DNA of 64,000 nucleotides from Psychrobacter immobilis (GCF_904846235.1 NZ_CAJGZN010000006.1:62001-126000); one strand, 5' to 3'. Shown: positions 38,570-48,941, numbered from the stretch's first letter. The notes: generated from the letters alone by a model not told the origin. Translations and numbers: made by a program.

Positions 38570-40180
38570 TTATAACGGCATTAGAGACCTTTTGATAGCC
38601 TGCTGCCATTTAGCAAGATGTCGCTCACGAGCATCAGTCGACATACTTGGTTCAAACACGCGATCTACCTGCCATGAAGCTTTCATTGTCGATTCATCAT
38701 ATAACCCAGTCTTTAAACCTGCGAGTAGTGCCGCGCCCTTCGCTGTAATCTCTGTATCTCTAGGACGTAATACCGGAACACCCAACAAATCTGCTTGGAA
38801 CTGCATCAGTAAATCATTATTTGCAGCGCCGCCATCTACCCTCAGCTCAGTCAAAGGATGAGGACTGTCCTTTTGCATAGCGATAAGCACATCATAGGTT
38901 TGATAAGCAACAGCCTCCAATGCAGCGCGAGCAATATGGGCCTTAGTAGTACCGCGGCTCATACCAGTGATGCTAGCACTAATATCCGAACGCCAATAAG
39001 GCGCGCCCATTCCAGTAAAAGCAGGTAATAGAACAACATCTTCGCTACTGTCTACTTGACGGGCTAGGTCCTCGACATCACTACTCTGCTGAATCATACC
39101 CAAATTATCACGCAGCCATTGAACGATAGCCCCCGCCATAAAGACACTGCCCTCTAGAGCATAAGTGACTTCCTTTTTAGGTGGCTGTAGCATGCGTTTG
39201 CCTGACTGTACAATTTGATCAAATGACAAATTATCAGGACGAATTGGTGAGGTTTTACGTTGCCACGCGATGGTGGTTAGCAGCTTATGCTCACTCAACT
39301 TTGGCTGCTGCCCAATATTCATTAGCATAAAGCAGCCTGTACCATAAGTGTTTTTGGCCATACCTGCATCAAGACAACCTTGTCCAAAGAGCGCTGCTTG
39401 CTGATCACCCAATACTGCTTGAATGGGTATTTGCTTTGCAAACAGGCCTTTTTTAGTTTTGCCAAAATCACCGTCGGATGGTAGTACTTTAGGCAATATA
39501 TTCATAGGTATAGCAAAACGGTCACAAAGTGTCTCTGACCATTCCAGCTTATGAATATCGAATAACAATGTGCGAGAAGCATTGGTCACATCGATGACAT
39601 GCTCCCCGCCTGTGAGCTTATAAATCAGCCAACTATCAATCGTACCGACCGCTATCTCACCTTTGCTGGCTCGTACACTCAGCTTCGGATTGTTTTCGAG
39701 CAGCCAAGCAATCTTACTGGCACTAAAATACGGATCTAAACGCAGGCCTGTAATACGCTGAACTTCGTGTGCCATATTGACGCTATCAATGCCCGGATGC
39801 ACAGGGTCATTCATACTATTGCTAGCGCTTTCAGTAGCGAGTGTCTTGCAGTAATTTGCGGTACGCCTATCCTGCCAAATGATGGCGGGAGCCAGTGGCT
39901 TACCAGTTTGCTTATCCCACATCACAATCGACTCACGCTGATTGGTAATCGCGATACTGGTAACGTCAGTGGCAAGCAGCCCTGCCCGATTAATAACATC
40001 GTGTGCACAGCTAATCTGAGTTTGCCAAATTTGCTGTGCATCTTGCTCAACGAATCCAGCTCTTGGTGTTTGCAGCGTCGTTGGCTGTTGTACCATTTTG
40101 ATAGGACGCGCATGATCATCGTACAATATCGCGCGACTTGACGTGGTCCCTTGATCCAACGCTAAAATATATCCTGCCAT
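38570..40180 (-). CDS. glpK: Glycerol kinase
   Basis: Phosphorylates glycerol to glycerol 3-phosphate in the cytoplasm. FGGY-family features are clear: the N-terminal ALDQGTTSSRAILYDDHA, NQRESIVMWDKQTG with APAIIWQDRRT, the mid-protein VLGDQQAALFGQGCLDAG, and the C-terminal ELRVDGGAANNDLLMQFQAD. Length 536 is longer than the usual 500 or so because of an insertion after residue 112 (SASNSMNDPVHPGIDSVN region) and one near 310. No glpF or glpD is adjacent. Its upstream region contains two imperfect copies of a 17-base sequence that might bind a regulator. Confidence 0.96.
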   Translation of the reverse strand: MAGYILALDQGTTSSRAILYDDHARPIKMVQQPTTLQTPRAGFVEQDAQQIWQTQISCAHDVINRAGLLATDVTSIAITNQRESIVMWDKQTGKPLAPAIIWQDRRTANYCKTLATESASNSMNDPVHPGIDSVNMAHEVQRITGLRLDPYFSASKIAWLLENNPKLSVRASKGEIAVGTIDSWLIYKLTGGEHVIDVTNASRTLLFDIHKLEWSETLCDRFAIPMNILPKVLPSDGDFGKTKKGLFAKQIPIQAVLGDQQAALFGQGCLDAGMAKNTYGTGCFMLMNIGQQPKLSEHKLLTTIAWQRKTSPIRPDNLSFDQIVQSGKRMLQPPKKEVTYALEGSVFMAGAIVQWLRDNLGMIQQSSDVEDLARQVDSSEDVVLLPAFTGMGAPYWRSDISASITGMSRGTTKAHIARAALEAVAYQTYDVLIAMQKDSPHPLTELRVDGGAANNDLLMQFQADLLGVPVLRPRDTEITAKGAALLAGLKTGLYDESTMKASWQVDRVFEPSMSTDARERHLAKWQQAIKRSLMPL

Positions 40181-40722
40181 GACACACCCTCTGCTAATAT
40201 TGTTTATTCTGTTTGATAGCCATTTAGTGACTATTCATTGACTGCTACTTATTAATTGCTACTGATTGACTGATGCTTATTGAGCGCTTTCTATTCGTTA
40301 ATTACTGCCTAAATGCTTTAACAATAAAATTAAAAACAAAATCTATTTAAAAATAAATTGCTTGAATTGAAAACGTCTTGTTGGCTATGTTGTTACTTAT
40401 AAACAGATATTTAAAAATTAAATCAATCCTCTATCATACCGCTACTGGTCGCACAATAGAAAACGGCAAAATACTGAGCATTGACCCGTCACCATTGTGG
40501 CTCTACAGTGTACCTCTTATGACGAATGACCGCTTGTTAGCACTTTTAATATAGACGTATTTTTATATTAGAATAAGAATGATTTATTTAAGCATCATTT
40601 TTTCGCTAGCTGGCAAATAGTCTATAATAGTTCAGCGACTTTATATCCTGAGCAATGAAACCTATCGGTGCTGTTCCTTATTTTATAATACCTTACATTC
40701 TAATTAATGGCTTATGTGACTT
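40181..40722. other. Intergenic region between glpK and the TolC-like gene
   Basis: About 540 AT-rich bases between divergent genes. Two direct copies of ATTGACTG-N4-TTATT lie at 40237-40253 and 40265-40281, close to the glpK start and 28 bp apart. A TATAAT at 40623-40628, about 95 bases before the TolC-like start, is the best -10 candidate for that gene, with no good -35. No gene or RNA is seen. Confidence 0.45.
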
Positions 40723-42381
40723 ATGAAATTCATTTTATCAGCGCTACCGACTGCTATGATGACAGTTGCAGTCATGAGCGTGCCTGTCATGACTTACGCG
40801 AGCACTGACGCTAACAGTATGGAAGTATCAGATGATGTTACACCAGTGGCTGTGACACAAATCATAGATGCTGATAGTCCAACTGATAATGATAAACCAG
40901 CTGTAGCGCCTTTTCATACAGTACCAAACCCTAATAATGCTAAATCGCAGGCACTGTCTACGCTTGTTGACCCTATCACACATAAAGCAGTCGATAACAG
41001 CTACGCACTAGACGTCTCAAGCTTCTTGAGCTTAGAGCAAGCGCAAAAGCTGCTAGTACAAGTATCACCTAAAATTGCTGCCAATCAAGCAGCGATTGCC
41101 GCTAGCAAATACCAAACTGACGCACTCAGAACTATCGACAATCCGCTCGTATTTGCTCGAGTATCTGCCAGCGCTTATCATTTAGATGAGGATATAGATT
41201 TATCTTCTCTCAGAAGCGGTATCGTCAACGAAGTAAACAATGGCGTAGATAACATAGTCCCTCCTACAGCGGACTTACCAGACTTTGGTGAGCTGGTCGG
41301 TGAGCGTATTCCTGACTCTTATAACCTTAAGCGCTCAGGCTCTACATCGGGTGCAGGTCTTGGAGTCGTTTGGCCTATTTATACTGCTGGGCGCACAGAT
41401 GCATTGACTGGCGCCTCGGATGCACGTACGCAAGAAGCGATGGCTGATAGCGTACTGGATAAAAATGAGCTTTATAATACGTTGATTGAACGTTATTTTA
41501 AGGCACAGCTAGCGATTATCGCCGCTTACTTACGAGAAGATGCTTACGATACATTGCAGCAGACCGATCATATGGCAGAGCGTCTGTTTGAAGAAGGTTT
41601 TATCTCACGTGTCGATAGACTAGAAGCACAGTCTGCGCTTGCGGATGCCAAGAGTGAATCCGTCAATGCCAATAATGACGCGCGCCTAGCTATGATTGCG
41701 CTACAGCGTCTACTACGTACCGACTACCGTATCAAACCAACCACACCTTTGTTTGTCTCTAGTCGCCCTCTACCAGATGTGAGCTACTTTCAGGACTTGG
41801 CACTAAATAACCATCCTGGACTGCAAAAAGTTGCCGCCAAGCGGGCACAGGCTCAGCAGTTACATGCGCTATCAGATACAGGCTATAAGCCTACGGTATT
41901 ACTATACGGTTATGGTCAGGTAGAGAAAGATCCAAGCTGGGTCGCTGGTATATCTGCCAGTTGGAAACTATGGGGCGGACTCGATAAAGCCGCATCACTA
42001 GCATCCAGTAGTGCCAAAATACGTCAGGCCGATCTCTCTGAGATTGAAGTCAGTGACAATTTATTGCTACTGGTAGAAAAAAACTGGCACGATGTCAATA
42101 ATGCTCAATCACGCTATCAGGCATTGCAAAGCAATGTTGATTTGGCAGCAGAAGTATTACGACTACGACGCTTAGGATTACAAGAAGGTGTAAATACCAC
42201 GGTTGACGTGGTGCAAGCGCAGACGCAATCGCTTAAGGCACGTACCGAGCAAGCACAAGCTGCTAATGACTATGTACAGTCACTGGCTGCCCTTATGCAA
42301 AGCTGCGGTACACCACTTGCTTTTAATGCTTATCTGAATGCCGCTGACATTCAATTGCCTACTTTATATACTGAAAAATGA
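40723..42381 (+). CDS. TolC-family outer membrane efflux protein
   Basis: Outer-membrane channel component of a tripartite exporter. A signal peptide (about 1-27, ending MTYAS) is followed by an unusually long variable region (to about residue 95), then the two-fold TolC repeat with long helices (SLEQAQKLLVQVSPKIAANQ; RLFEEGFISRVDRLEAQSAL; LRRLGLQEGVNTTVDVVQAQ). Length 552 exceeds the usual 430-490. There is no lipobox cysteine. It heads a plus-strand run with a BrkB-like protein, an HlyD-like adaptor and two ABC-2 permeases, which together would make a trans-envelope exporter. Confidence 0.9.
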   Translation: MKFILSALPTAMMTVAVMSVPVMTYASTDANSMEVSDDVTPVAVTQIIDADSPTDNDKPAVAPFHTVPNPNNAKSQALSTLVDPITHKAVDNSYALDVSSFLSLEQAQKLLVQVSPKIAANQAAIAASKYQTDALRTIDNPLVFARVSASAYHLDEDIDLSSLRSGIVNEVNNGVDNIVPPTADLPDFGELVGERIPDSYNLKRSGSTSGAGLGVVWPIYTAGRTDALTGASDARTQEAMADSVLDKNELYNTLIERYFKAQLAIIAAYLREDAYDTLQQTDHMAERLFEEGFISRVDRLEAQSALADAKSESVNANNDARLAMIALQRLLRTDYRIKPTTPLFVSSRPLPDVSYFQDLALNNHPGLQKVAAKRAQAQQLHALSDTGYKPTVLLYGYGQVEKDPSWVAGISASWKLWGGLDKAASLASSSAKIRQADLSEIEVSDNLLLLVEKNWHDVNNAQSRYQALQSNVDLAAEVLRLRRLGLQEGVNTTVDVVQAQTQSLKARTEQAQAANDYVQSLAALMQSCGTPLAFNAYLNAADIQLPTLYTEK

Positions 42382-42483
42382 TATAACGTGAGCAGCCATA
42401 AGTCATGATGATAAAGGCTTTGTATTACTCTGAAATCGACATCGAAAATACTATTACCAACCCTATTACGAACAGCTGCTTTT

Positions 42484-43350
42484 ATGAAAAAATTGACCTC
42501 TACATCGATAAAAAACTGGCTACAGACGTTACTAGAAACGTGGCGTATTGCCAATAATTCTAACGTTTGGGCGCATTGCGCAAGCGTAGGTTTCTTTGGA
42601 TTCTTATCAATTTTTCCAGTGATGGCTGTGTTTGTACTGCTTTATGGTCTTGCGTTTTCTCCTGCCGAGATGCAAGAGCAAATCTCGCTTTTGAGTCAAT
42701 TTATACCTGATACAGTATATGAAGTGCTTAACTCCCGTCTGAGCGAGTTGGTTTCTACGACTACGTCTGCTCTGACTTTCAGCCTGCTTATATCGTCCTT
42801 GCTCGCACTTTATGCGGGCTCTAAAGGTATCAAGTCTTTAATTATTCTTATCAACCTTGCGTTTCATATCACTCAGGAGCGTAGTTTTGTACAAAGCACG
42901 ATCCGCGCAGTTGGCTTAACCTTTGCAGCAGTAATCGTATTGATTATCGCAGTCTCCTCTATCGCGATTATCCCTTTGGGAGCCGCCTACTTCCCTTTCC
43001 CTCAGATAGCTAAGACGATTGCGCTTTGGAGCAGGTGGCCAATATTGACAAGTATCATATTCTTAAGCTTTTTGGGCCTTTATCGTCTAGCCCCAAATCG
43101 TGATGCCGTCGCCCTCAAAAAATTAATGCCAGGCGCTGCGCTGGCAACGGTTTTATGGATTATATTGTCCATCTTGTTTTCAATTTATGTGCAAAATTTT
43201 AATAACTATAGTGCTGAGTTTGGCGCGCTTTCAGCTGCCGTGGTCATTATGCTATGGCTATATTATTCAGCATTTATCGTCGCTCTTGGTGCTATTTTTA
43301 ATGCTGAAACTATAGACAACGCCAAACCTTATGCGTTTCGAGTGTACTAG
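42484..43350 (+). CDS. YihY/BrkB-family inner membrane protein
   Basis: A 288-residue integral membrane protein of the YihY/virulence factor BrkB family. About six transmembrane helices are visible, including ASVGFFGFLSIFPVMAVFVL near the start, LTFSLLISSLLALYAGSKGI, VGLTFAAVIVLIIAVSSIAI and ALSAAVVIMLWLYYSAFIVA, in the family order. Its role is not firmly known; no nuclease or catalytic motif is present. It sits between the TolC-like and HlyD-like genes on the same strand, an unusual position for this family. Confidence 0.87.
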   Translation: MKKLTSTSIKNWLQTLLETWRIANNSNVWAHCASVGFFGFLSIFPVMAVFVLLYGLAFSPAEMQEQISLLSQFIPDTVYEVLNSRLSELVSTTTSALTFSLLISSLLALYAGSKGIKSLIILINLAFHITQERSFVQSTIRAVGLTFAAVIVLIIAVSSIAIIPLGAAYFPFPQIAKTIALWSRWPILTSIIFLSFLGLYRLAPNRDAVALKKLMPGAALATVLWIILSILFSIYVQNFNNYSAEFGALSAAVVIMLWLYYSAFIVALGAIFNAETIDNAKPYAFRVY

Positions 43351-43398
43351 TAATAAACCCTTTATTTTCAACTTTGTTGCTTTAGGAATCTCATTGTC

Positions 43399-44598
43399 AT
43401 GACAGAATTACCACGCGAATCAGACGACTCAAATAAATCAGCTGATGCAACCGAGTCAGTGACCTCTCAAGATACACAAAATTCAGTCGATCCTGTAGAA
43501 GGCGTGTCTGATATTGAACCAGAGCAACCGACACCTGCTTATAATCGTGACGCCTCTAAAACTGACAAATCTGCACGTATAAAAAAAGCATTACTTGCAC
43601 TATTCATACTGATTGTCCTCGGTACGATTGCGTATGGCCTATACAAAAGTAATGTGCATAGCGAGCCAGAAGTTATTACGCTACAAGGGCAAATGCAAAT
43701 GCAGCAAACGTCTATCGCTGCAAAAGTGCCAGGGCGTATTGCCCAAATTATGGTAACAGAGGGTGATACGGTAACGACAGGTCAGCAACTGGTTGAGATG
43801 GATTCGCCTGAGATTAATGCCAAGATTAATCAAGCACGTGCTGGGAAACAAATCGCACAAAGTCAATTAGATAAAGCAGAAAATGGTGCGCGCCCGCAAG
43901 AAATCGCCCAAGCAAAAGCCGCTTGGCAAGCCAATAAAGCCGCGTCTGACTTGGCAGAAAACACCTATCAGCGTGTCAATCGCCTTTACGAAGAAGGTTT
44001 GATGGCCCGACAAAAGCGCGATGAGGCGTATGCTCAATATCTTGCTACTCAAGACCAAACCGAAGCAGCTCGCTTGCAGTATGATCTGGCCTTAGAAGGT
44101 GCACGTACTGAAGATAAGTCAGCGGCTACTGCACAAGTCGCACAGGTCGATGCAAAACTCGATGAAGCGCTAGTAGCAAAAGAGGAAGCAAACCTAAGAA
44201 GTCCTATCGCTGGTATCGTCGACAATGTCATCGTGAGTGCTGGAGAAGTCATCGGTCAAGGAGTTCCGCTTTTAACGTTAGTGGATACCAATGACCAATG
44301 GGTGGTACTTAACGTCACTGAGTCTTACTTAAATCAATTTGCTATTGGTCAAACATTTACCGGTACTATTCCAGCGCTGTCATCAACGGATAAACCTTAT
44401 ACGAAACAGTTTACCGTCTATGCGACATCGACCTTATCAGACTTTGCCACTTGGCGTCCGACCAATAATGATGATGGTTTTGATGTGCGTACTTTTGAGG
44501 TAAAGGCACGACCGTCTAAGCCCGATGCTCGTATCCGCTCGGGTATGAGTGTGGTCGTACGTATCAATCCTACTCCTGTCAATCAGAACCAAGAGTAA
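43399..44598 (+). CDS. HlyD-family membrane fusion protein
   Basis: Periplasmic adaptor that links inner-membrane permeases to a TolC-like channel. An acidic cytoplasmic N-terminus (about residues 1-60) is followed by one transmembrane helix (LLALFILIVLGTIAYGLYKS), a biotinyl-lipoyl half (KVPGRIAQIMVTEGDTVTTG), a long coiled-coil hairpin (about 135-250), the second lipoyl half (RSPIAGIVDNVIVSAGEV) and a beta barrel. The segment FATWRPTNNDDGFDVRTFEV is of the YhiI-like kind. It ends 3 nt before the first permease gene, so the two are co-translated or tightly co-transcribed. Confidence 0.91.
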   Translation: MTELPRESDDSNKSADATESVTSQDTQNSVDPVEGVSDIEPEQPTPAYNRDASKTDKSARIKKALLALFILIVLGTIAYGLYKSNVHSEPEVITLQGQMQMQQTSIAAKVPGRIAQIMVTEGDTVTTGQQLVEMDSPEINAKINQARAGKQIAQSQLDKAENGARPQEIAQAKAAWQANKAASDLAENTYQRVNRLYEEGLMARQKRDEAYAQYLATQDQTEAARLQYDLALEGARTEDKSAATAQVAQVDAKLDEALVAKEEANLRSPIAGIVDNVIVSAGEVIGQGVPLLTLVDTNDQWVVLNVTESYLNQFAIGQTFTGTIPALSSTDKPYTKQFTVYATSTLSDFATWRPTNNDDGFDVRTFEVKARPSKPDARIRSGMSVVVRINPTPVNQNQE

Positions 44599-44601
44599 GC
44601 C

Positions 44602-45909
44602 ATGCACTTGACTAAGTTAAGTGAGGCTTTTTTACGCAGTGCAGCCTACGAGCGCCGTTTTTTGGCAAAAAATCACTGGGACTTTAGCATGGTGGTATGG
44701 ATACCACTGGCAACGGTGCTGCTAATATGGTGGATATTTTCACAGACTCAAATTACCGATTTGCCTATCGGAGTCATCGATCAAGACAATAGCGCTGTTG
44801 CCAATACTGCCGTCCGTTACTTAGAGGCCAGTCCTACTTTGACAGTCAGACAGCTTTATTACTCCCAAGCGGATGCAGAGGCTGCTATTTTACAGCGCGA
44901 CATTTATGCTGTTGTCATTATTCCAGAGGACTTTTCTCGTAATATATTATCGAGCCAGCCTGCTCCGTTGACTCTACAAGTCAATGCACAGTACGGTACG
45001 CACTCTGGTATTATTCAGGCAGGTGTCCAAGCGGTCGCTAGTACATTATCCGCAGGCGTAGAGATCAAGCGATTGGTTAAACAAGGCGTAGCACCATCAC
45101 AAGCGATGACGGCTTACGCGCCTATCAGTGTTCAGCGTATTAGCTTATTCAATGCTGCAAACAACTACCAACAATTTTTAGCATCGACCGTTATACCTGC
45201 CTTATTACATATACTAGCGATGGTCATTGGCGCAACGACTATTGGTCGCGAGTTACGTGATAAAAATATCGGTCGCTGGTACCGTTTTATTGATACAGGA
45301 AAGCCTAATTTAACCTTATCTAGAACTTCAGAAACGGCATCTTCACTATCAACCAAAAAAGATAGCAGCGATAACAAAGCATCATCGAATGCAAAAATGC
45401 CCAGTTCGGTCAGCCTATCAGTTTTGGTCTCTGGCTTGTTAGGCAAATACTTTTGGCCAATACTGGCATATAGCTTGTGGTCAGCGCTGATATTGTGGCT
45501 AGCAACGTCCAATCAGAACATCAATGTTACGTCTCTCTTTGCAGTCTATGCTGGGTTTTTGTGCTTAATGACATTGTCATTTTGGCTAGGTGCTATTTTT
45601 ACTTTGAATTCTTTTTCATTACGTATGGGTCTATCGACTACTGGATTTATTTCAGCGCCTTCTTACGCTTTTGCCGGTGTTACGTTTCCATATATTGCGA
45701 TTAGTGATAGCGCGCAATATTGGTCAAATGCCCTACCGCTAACGCATTATCTAAAGCTCCATATTGCACAGTTACAAATGCAAGCCCCGATCGCCATATC
45801 TTTACCTATCGTCTATGGCCTCATGCTTGCAGCTATAATAGCGCTACTATTTGCAGCACTATTGACTAAACGCGCATTGGCGCATCCTGAACGTTGGGGA
45901 GCACGCTGA
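44602..45909 (+). CDS. ABC-2-type permease, first of a pair
   Basis: A 435-residue inner-membrane permease of the ABC-2/YhhJ type. TM1 (VVWIPLATVLLIWWIFSQ, about residues 31-48) is followed by a large periplasmic domain (IGVIDQDNSAVANTAVRYLE; YAVVIIPEDFSRNIL), then five C-terminal helices, with a Ser/Thr/Lys-rich cytoplasmic loop near 230-270. No nucleotide-binding domain is fused. It follows the HlyD gene by 3 nt, and its stop codon overlaps the next start (TGATG). Confidence 0.87.
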   Translation: MHLTKLSEAFLRSAAYERRFLAKNHWDFSMVVWIPLATVLLIWWIFSQTQITDLPIGVIDQDNSAVANTAVRYLEASPTLTVRQLYYSQADAEAAILQRDIYAVVIIPEDFSRNILSSQPAPLTLQVNAQYGTHSGIIQAGVQAVASTLSAGVEIKRLVKQGVAPSQAMTAYAPISVQRISLFNAANNYQQFLASTVIPALLHILAMVIGATTIGRELRDKNIGRWYRFIDTGKPNLTLSRTSETASSLSTKKDSSDNKASSNAKMPSSVSLSVLVSGLLGKYFWPILAYSLWSALILWLATSNQNINVTSLFAVYAGFLCLMTLSFWLGAIFTLNSFSLRMGLSTTGFISAPSYAFAGVTFPYIAISDSAQYWSNALPLTHYLKLHIAQLQMQAPIAISLPIVYGLMLAAIIALLFAALLTKRALAHPERWGAR

Positions 45910-47099
45910 TGTCTGCACAATCAAACAATACATACTCAAAAACCAAATCAACAGTCACCCCCGCCCCACAAGGTTTTTGGAACAGCTTTATTCAAACTTT
46001 CAAAGACGTCTTTGGCGATAAAGGCGTACTTTTGATGTTGATTATTGCTCCTATTATCTATGGGTTTTTCTATCCTTGGCCTTACTCATCTGAGGTAGTC
46101 AACCATGTGCCAGTAGGTATCATTGATCATGACAACAGCAACTTATCGGGTACTCTCGTTCGCTATGCGAGCGCTAGCCCATATTTAGATACTGAACGAT
46201 TTATCAATGAGCAGGCTGCCAAAGAAGCCATATGGTCAGATCAAATTGCAGGATATATGGTGATCCCAGCTGGTCTCGAAGAGCAAGTTCAGTCTGGAGA
46301 GCAAGCGCACGTCAGCGTACTGGGTAACGGCGGTTATTTTATTTTAAATAAAAACGTCCAACTGGGGTTCTCTCAAGCAGTGGGTACGGTATCGGCTGGT
46401 ATTAAGGTACAGAAAAGCATTGCGAAAGGCGCTTATGCATCTACCGCAGCGCAGAACACGCAAGCTGTACCGCTACGGATTATGCCACTGTATAACCAAA
46501 CCGAAGGCTATGGTGCCTATGTCGTACCTGCTGTCTCTGTTATTATCTTACAGCAGACACTTTTAATGGCGACTGCGATGCTGATTGGCACATGGTATGA
46601 GCAGCGCCGTCATAGTACCCGTATACGTGGCTGGCTAGGACGTATTGGGGCTTTGAGCTCGCTTAGCTTTATCGTTGGCTGCTTTTATTATGGGTGGGCG
46701 TTTGAGCTACATCATTATCCACGCGGACAAAACATGCTTGGTACGCTGCTGTTTTTGGCACTATTCTGTCCGACAGTCGCAACGCTCGGCTGCGTGCTCG
46801 GATTATGGTTCCGGCAGCGTGAGCGCAGTATGCAAATATTAATTTTTATCTCCTTACCGATATTTTTCTTAAGCGGCTATCCTTGGCCAGTTGACCAATT
46901 GCCCCAAGTATTACAAGTAATACGTTGGCTGGTACCGACTACCCCTGCAATCAATACCTCTGTTCAGCTTAACCAAATGGGTGCCAGTGTTTCTCAAGTC
47001 GCTATAGGATTTTACGCGTTAGCTGGCTTATGGTTGCTCTATTTTGTTTTATTGCTATTTTTACGCAAGCGTATTCCACAGCGAAAAGCCTACTTATAA
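45909..47099 (+). CDS. ABC-2-type permease, second of a pair
   Basis: A 396-residue paralogue of the preceding permease: TM1 (GVLLMLIIAPIIYGFFYPWP), a periplasmic domain with PVGIIDHDNSNLSGTLVRYA and GYMVIPAGLEEQV, and C-terminal helices ending in a basic tail. The start is the ATG at 45909, which overlaps the upstream stop codon by one base; a further upstream start would overlap more. It closes the exporter operon and is followed by a strong terminator. No ATPase gene is found beside the pair. Confidence 0.88.
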   Translation: MSAQSNNTYSKTKSTVTPAPQGFWNSFIQTFKDVFGDKGVLLMLIIAPIIYGFFYPWPYSSEVVNHVPVGIIDHDNSNLSGTLVRYASASPYLDTERFINEQAAKEAIWSDQIAGYMVIPAGLEEQVQSGEQAHVSVLGNGGYFILNKNVQLGFSQAVGTVSAGIKVQKSIAKGAYASTAAQNTQAVPLRIMPLYNQTEGYGAYVVPAVSVIILQQTLLMATAMLIGTWYEQRRHSTRIRGWLGRIGALSSLSFIVGCFYYGWAFELHHYPRGQNMLGTLLFLALFCPTVATLGCVLGLWFRQRERSMQILIFISLPIFFLSGYPWPVDQLPQVLQVIRWLVPTTPAINTSVQLNQMGASVSQVAIGFYALAGLWLLYFVLLLFLRKRIPQRKAYL

Positions 47100-47128
47100 A
47101 TCCTCAAATTAATTAAACCTATGAGCAT

Positions 47129-47165
47129 AAAAAAAGCGCCTGCTAATATTAGTAGGCGCTTTTTT
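47129..47165. terminator. Bidirectional terminator between the exporter operon and sthA
   Basis: A long near-perfect stem around GCGCCT/AGGCGC with an A-run before and a T-run after lies between two convergent transcripts. Confidence 0.9.
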
Positions 47166-47191
47166 ATTTATACGATATAAATAGCGGTGGT

Positions 47192-48841
47192 TTAAAACAC
47201 TCGGTTCAAACCATTCAATGCTGCCACACGATATGCTTCTGCCATCGTTGGATAGTTGAAAGTCGTATTTACAAAGTACTCAAGCGTATTGTTGCTCTTA
47301 CACTTCATCACAGCTTGACCGATATGGATAATCTCTGAAGCGTGGTTACCGTAGCAATGGATACCTAGAATTTCTAACGTATCACGATGGAATAATATCT
47401 TTAATACGCCTGAACGTTCACCAATGATTTGAGCACGTGCCAGATGTTTAAAGAATGCCTGACCCACTTCATACGGCACTTTTTCATCCGTGAGCTCTTG
47501 CTCTGTCTTACCGATACAAGAGATTTCAGGAATCGTATAGATACCAGTCGGTACACTAGATACTGGCTCAGCATCACTATCACCAACCATAAAGGCAGCG
47601 GCACAGCGACCTTGGTCATAGGCAGCAGAAGCTAGTGATGGCCAACCGATTACGTCACCAGCAGCATAGATATTGTCGACGTCCGTACAGTAAGTATCAT
47701 CTACTTTTAGCTGACCACGTCCGTTTGCTTTTAACCCAATGGCTTCTAAATTCAGGCCTTCTGTATTACCTGAGCGACCATTTGACCAAAGAATGGCATC
47801 AGATTTGATGCGCTTGCCGCTCTTTAAATGCAAGACCACATAATCATCATGAGTCTCAAGATGATCAATCTCTTCATTACTACGGATAAGCACACCGAAC
47901 TGTCTAAAGTCATGCGCGATGGCATCACTGATTTCGCTGTCTAAGTAGTTGAGCAATTGATCTTGGTTATTGATTAGATCAACTTTGTAGCCAAGACCAG
48001 TAAAGATAGACGCGTACTCACAGCCAATCACCCCTGCACCATAAATGATGATTTTTTTGACCACATAATCCATTTGCAAGATTTTGTCAGAGTCAAAAAC
48101 GCGTGGATGGTTAAAGTCTAAAATCTCAGGACGGTAAGGACGGCTACCGACAGTGATGATGGCTTTATTGAAAGTGATGGTTTCGTACACATTTTCATCG
48201 ACTTCAATACGTAGCGTATGAGCGTCAATGAAACTTGCCCAGCCTTGGATGACTTCGATACGGTTGCGCTCATAAAAACGTGTGTGGGTACTGACTTGAC
48301 GACGGATAACTTGACGCGCCTTGGCCAGTACTTCATTTAGCGGTACTTGCTTATATTCCATCGCCTTGGTAAACATTGGATCGCGGCGGAAGTTAATCAA
48401 GTTGAATACAGATTGGCGCAGTGCTTTACTTGGAATCGTACCGACGTGAGTAGAGTTACCCCCTACTTGATCACGCGGATCGACGACGACAACTCTTTTA
48501 CCAGACTTAGTCAATTTCATAGCAGCGGCTTCACCAGCAGGTCCCGCCCCCAAAACAACGGCATCATACTCATATTCGTGATCGTCACTTTTTAGACGGC
48601 GAGAGTCTTTGGTAAAACCAGATTTAATATCGATTCGTGTGTCATCAAGCGGATTTACTAGGTCAGGATGATGCATGATATCTTCAGTAACTTGCTCATG
48701 GGTTTGCTCAATTTTTGCTTTTTTAGTTTTGCCTTCAGTATGCTCAGGGTTCGGCGCGCGGCCGCTTTCTTTATTAGACACCTCGGTATGAATGTCTTTA
48801 CCAGTATCGTTGGTCTCGTCGCTTGCACTTTTACTTACCAT
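47192..48841 (-). CDS. sthA: Soluble pyridine nucleotide transhydrogenase, extended form
   Basis: FAD enzyme that balances NADPH and NADH. The FAD-binding [11 protein letters not shown] lies at about residues 98-108, [20 protein letters not shown] at about 126-143, the NAD-binding [20 protein letters not shown] in the middle, and [20 protein letters not shown] near the end. Two oddities: an 85-residue charged N-terminal extension absent from usual SthA, and serine (about 130) where E. coli SthA has its single cysteine ([15 protein letters not shown]). Both disulphide cysteines of lipoamide dehydrogenase relatives are therefore gone, which fits transhydrogenase rather than disulphide reductase. 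Confidence 0.92.
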   Translation of the reverse strand: MVSKSASDETNDTGKDIHTEVSNKESGRAPNPEHTEGKTKKAKIEQTHEQVTEDIMHHPDLVNPLDDTRIDIKSGFTKDSRRLKSDDHEYEYDAVVLGAGPAGEAAAMKLTKSGKRVVVVDPRDQVGGNSTHVGTIPSKALRQSVFNLINFRRDPMFTKAMEYKQVPLNEVLAKARQVIRRQVSTHTRFYERNRIEVIQGWASFIDAHTLRIEVDENVYETITFNKAIITVGSRPYRPEILDFNHPRVFDSDKILQMDYVVKKIIIYGAGVIGCEYASIFTGLGYKVDLINNQDQLLNYLDSEISDAIAHDFRQFGVLIRSNEEIDHLETHDDYVVLHLKSGKRIKSDAILWSNGRSGNTEGLNLEAIGLKANGRGQLKVDDTYCTDVDNIYAAGDVIGWPSLASAAYDQGRCAAAFMVGDSDAEPVSSVPTGIYTIPEISCIGKTEQELTDEKVPYEVGQAFFKHLARAQIIGERSGVLKILFHRDTLEILGIHCYGNHASEIIHIGQAVMKCKSNNTLEYFVNTTFNYPTMAEAYRVAALNGLNRVF

Positions 48842-48941
48842 GATGTCCTCTTTATATTTATTTATCGAGTAAATGTTTGAGATATAAATGAATCAATATG
48901 TAGATGAGTTTGTATCATGTAGATAAATGAATACCACCCTA

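Noticed and set aside
44602..47099. A frameshifted single permease gene split in two
   Set aside because: Both frames have complete, paralogous ABC-2 folds with their own first helix and periplasmic domain, so these are two genes with a normal TGATG overlap.
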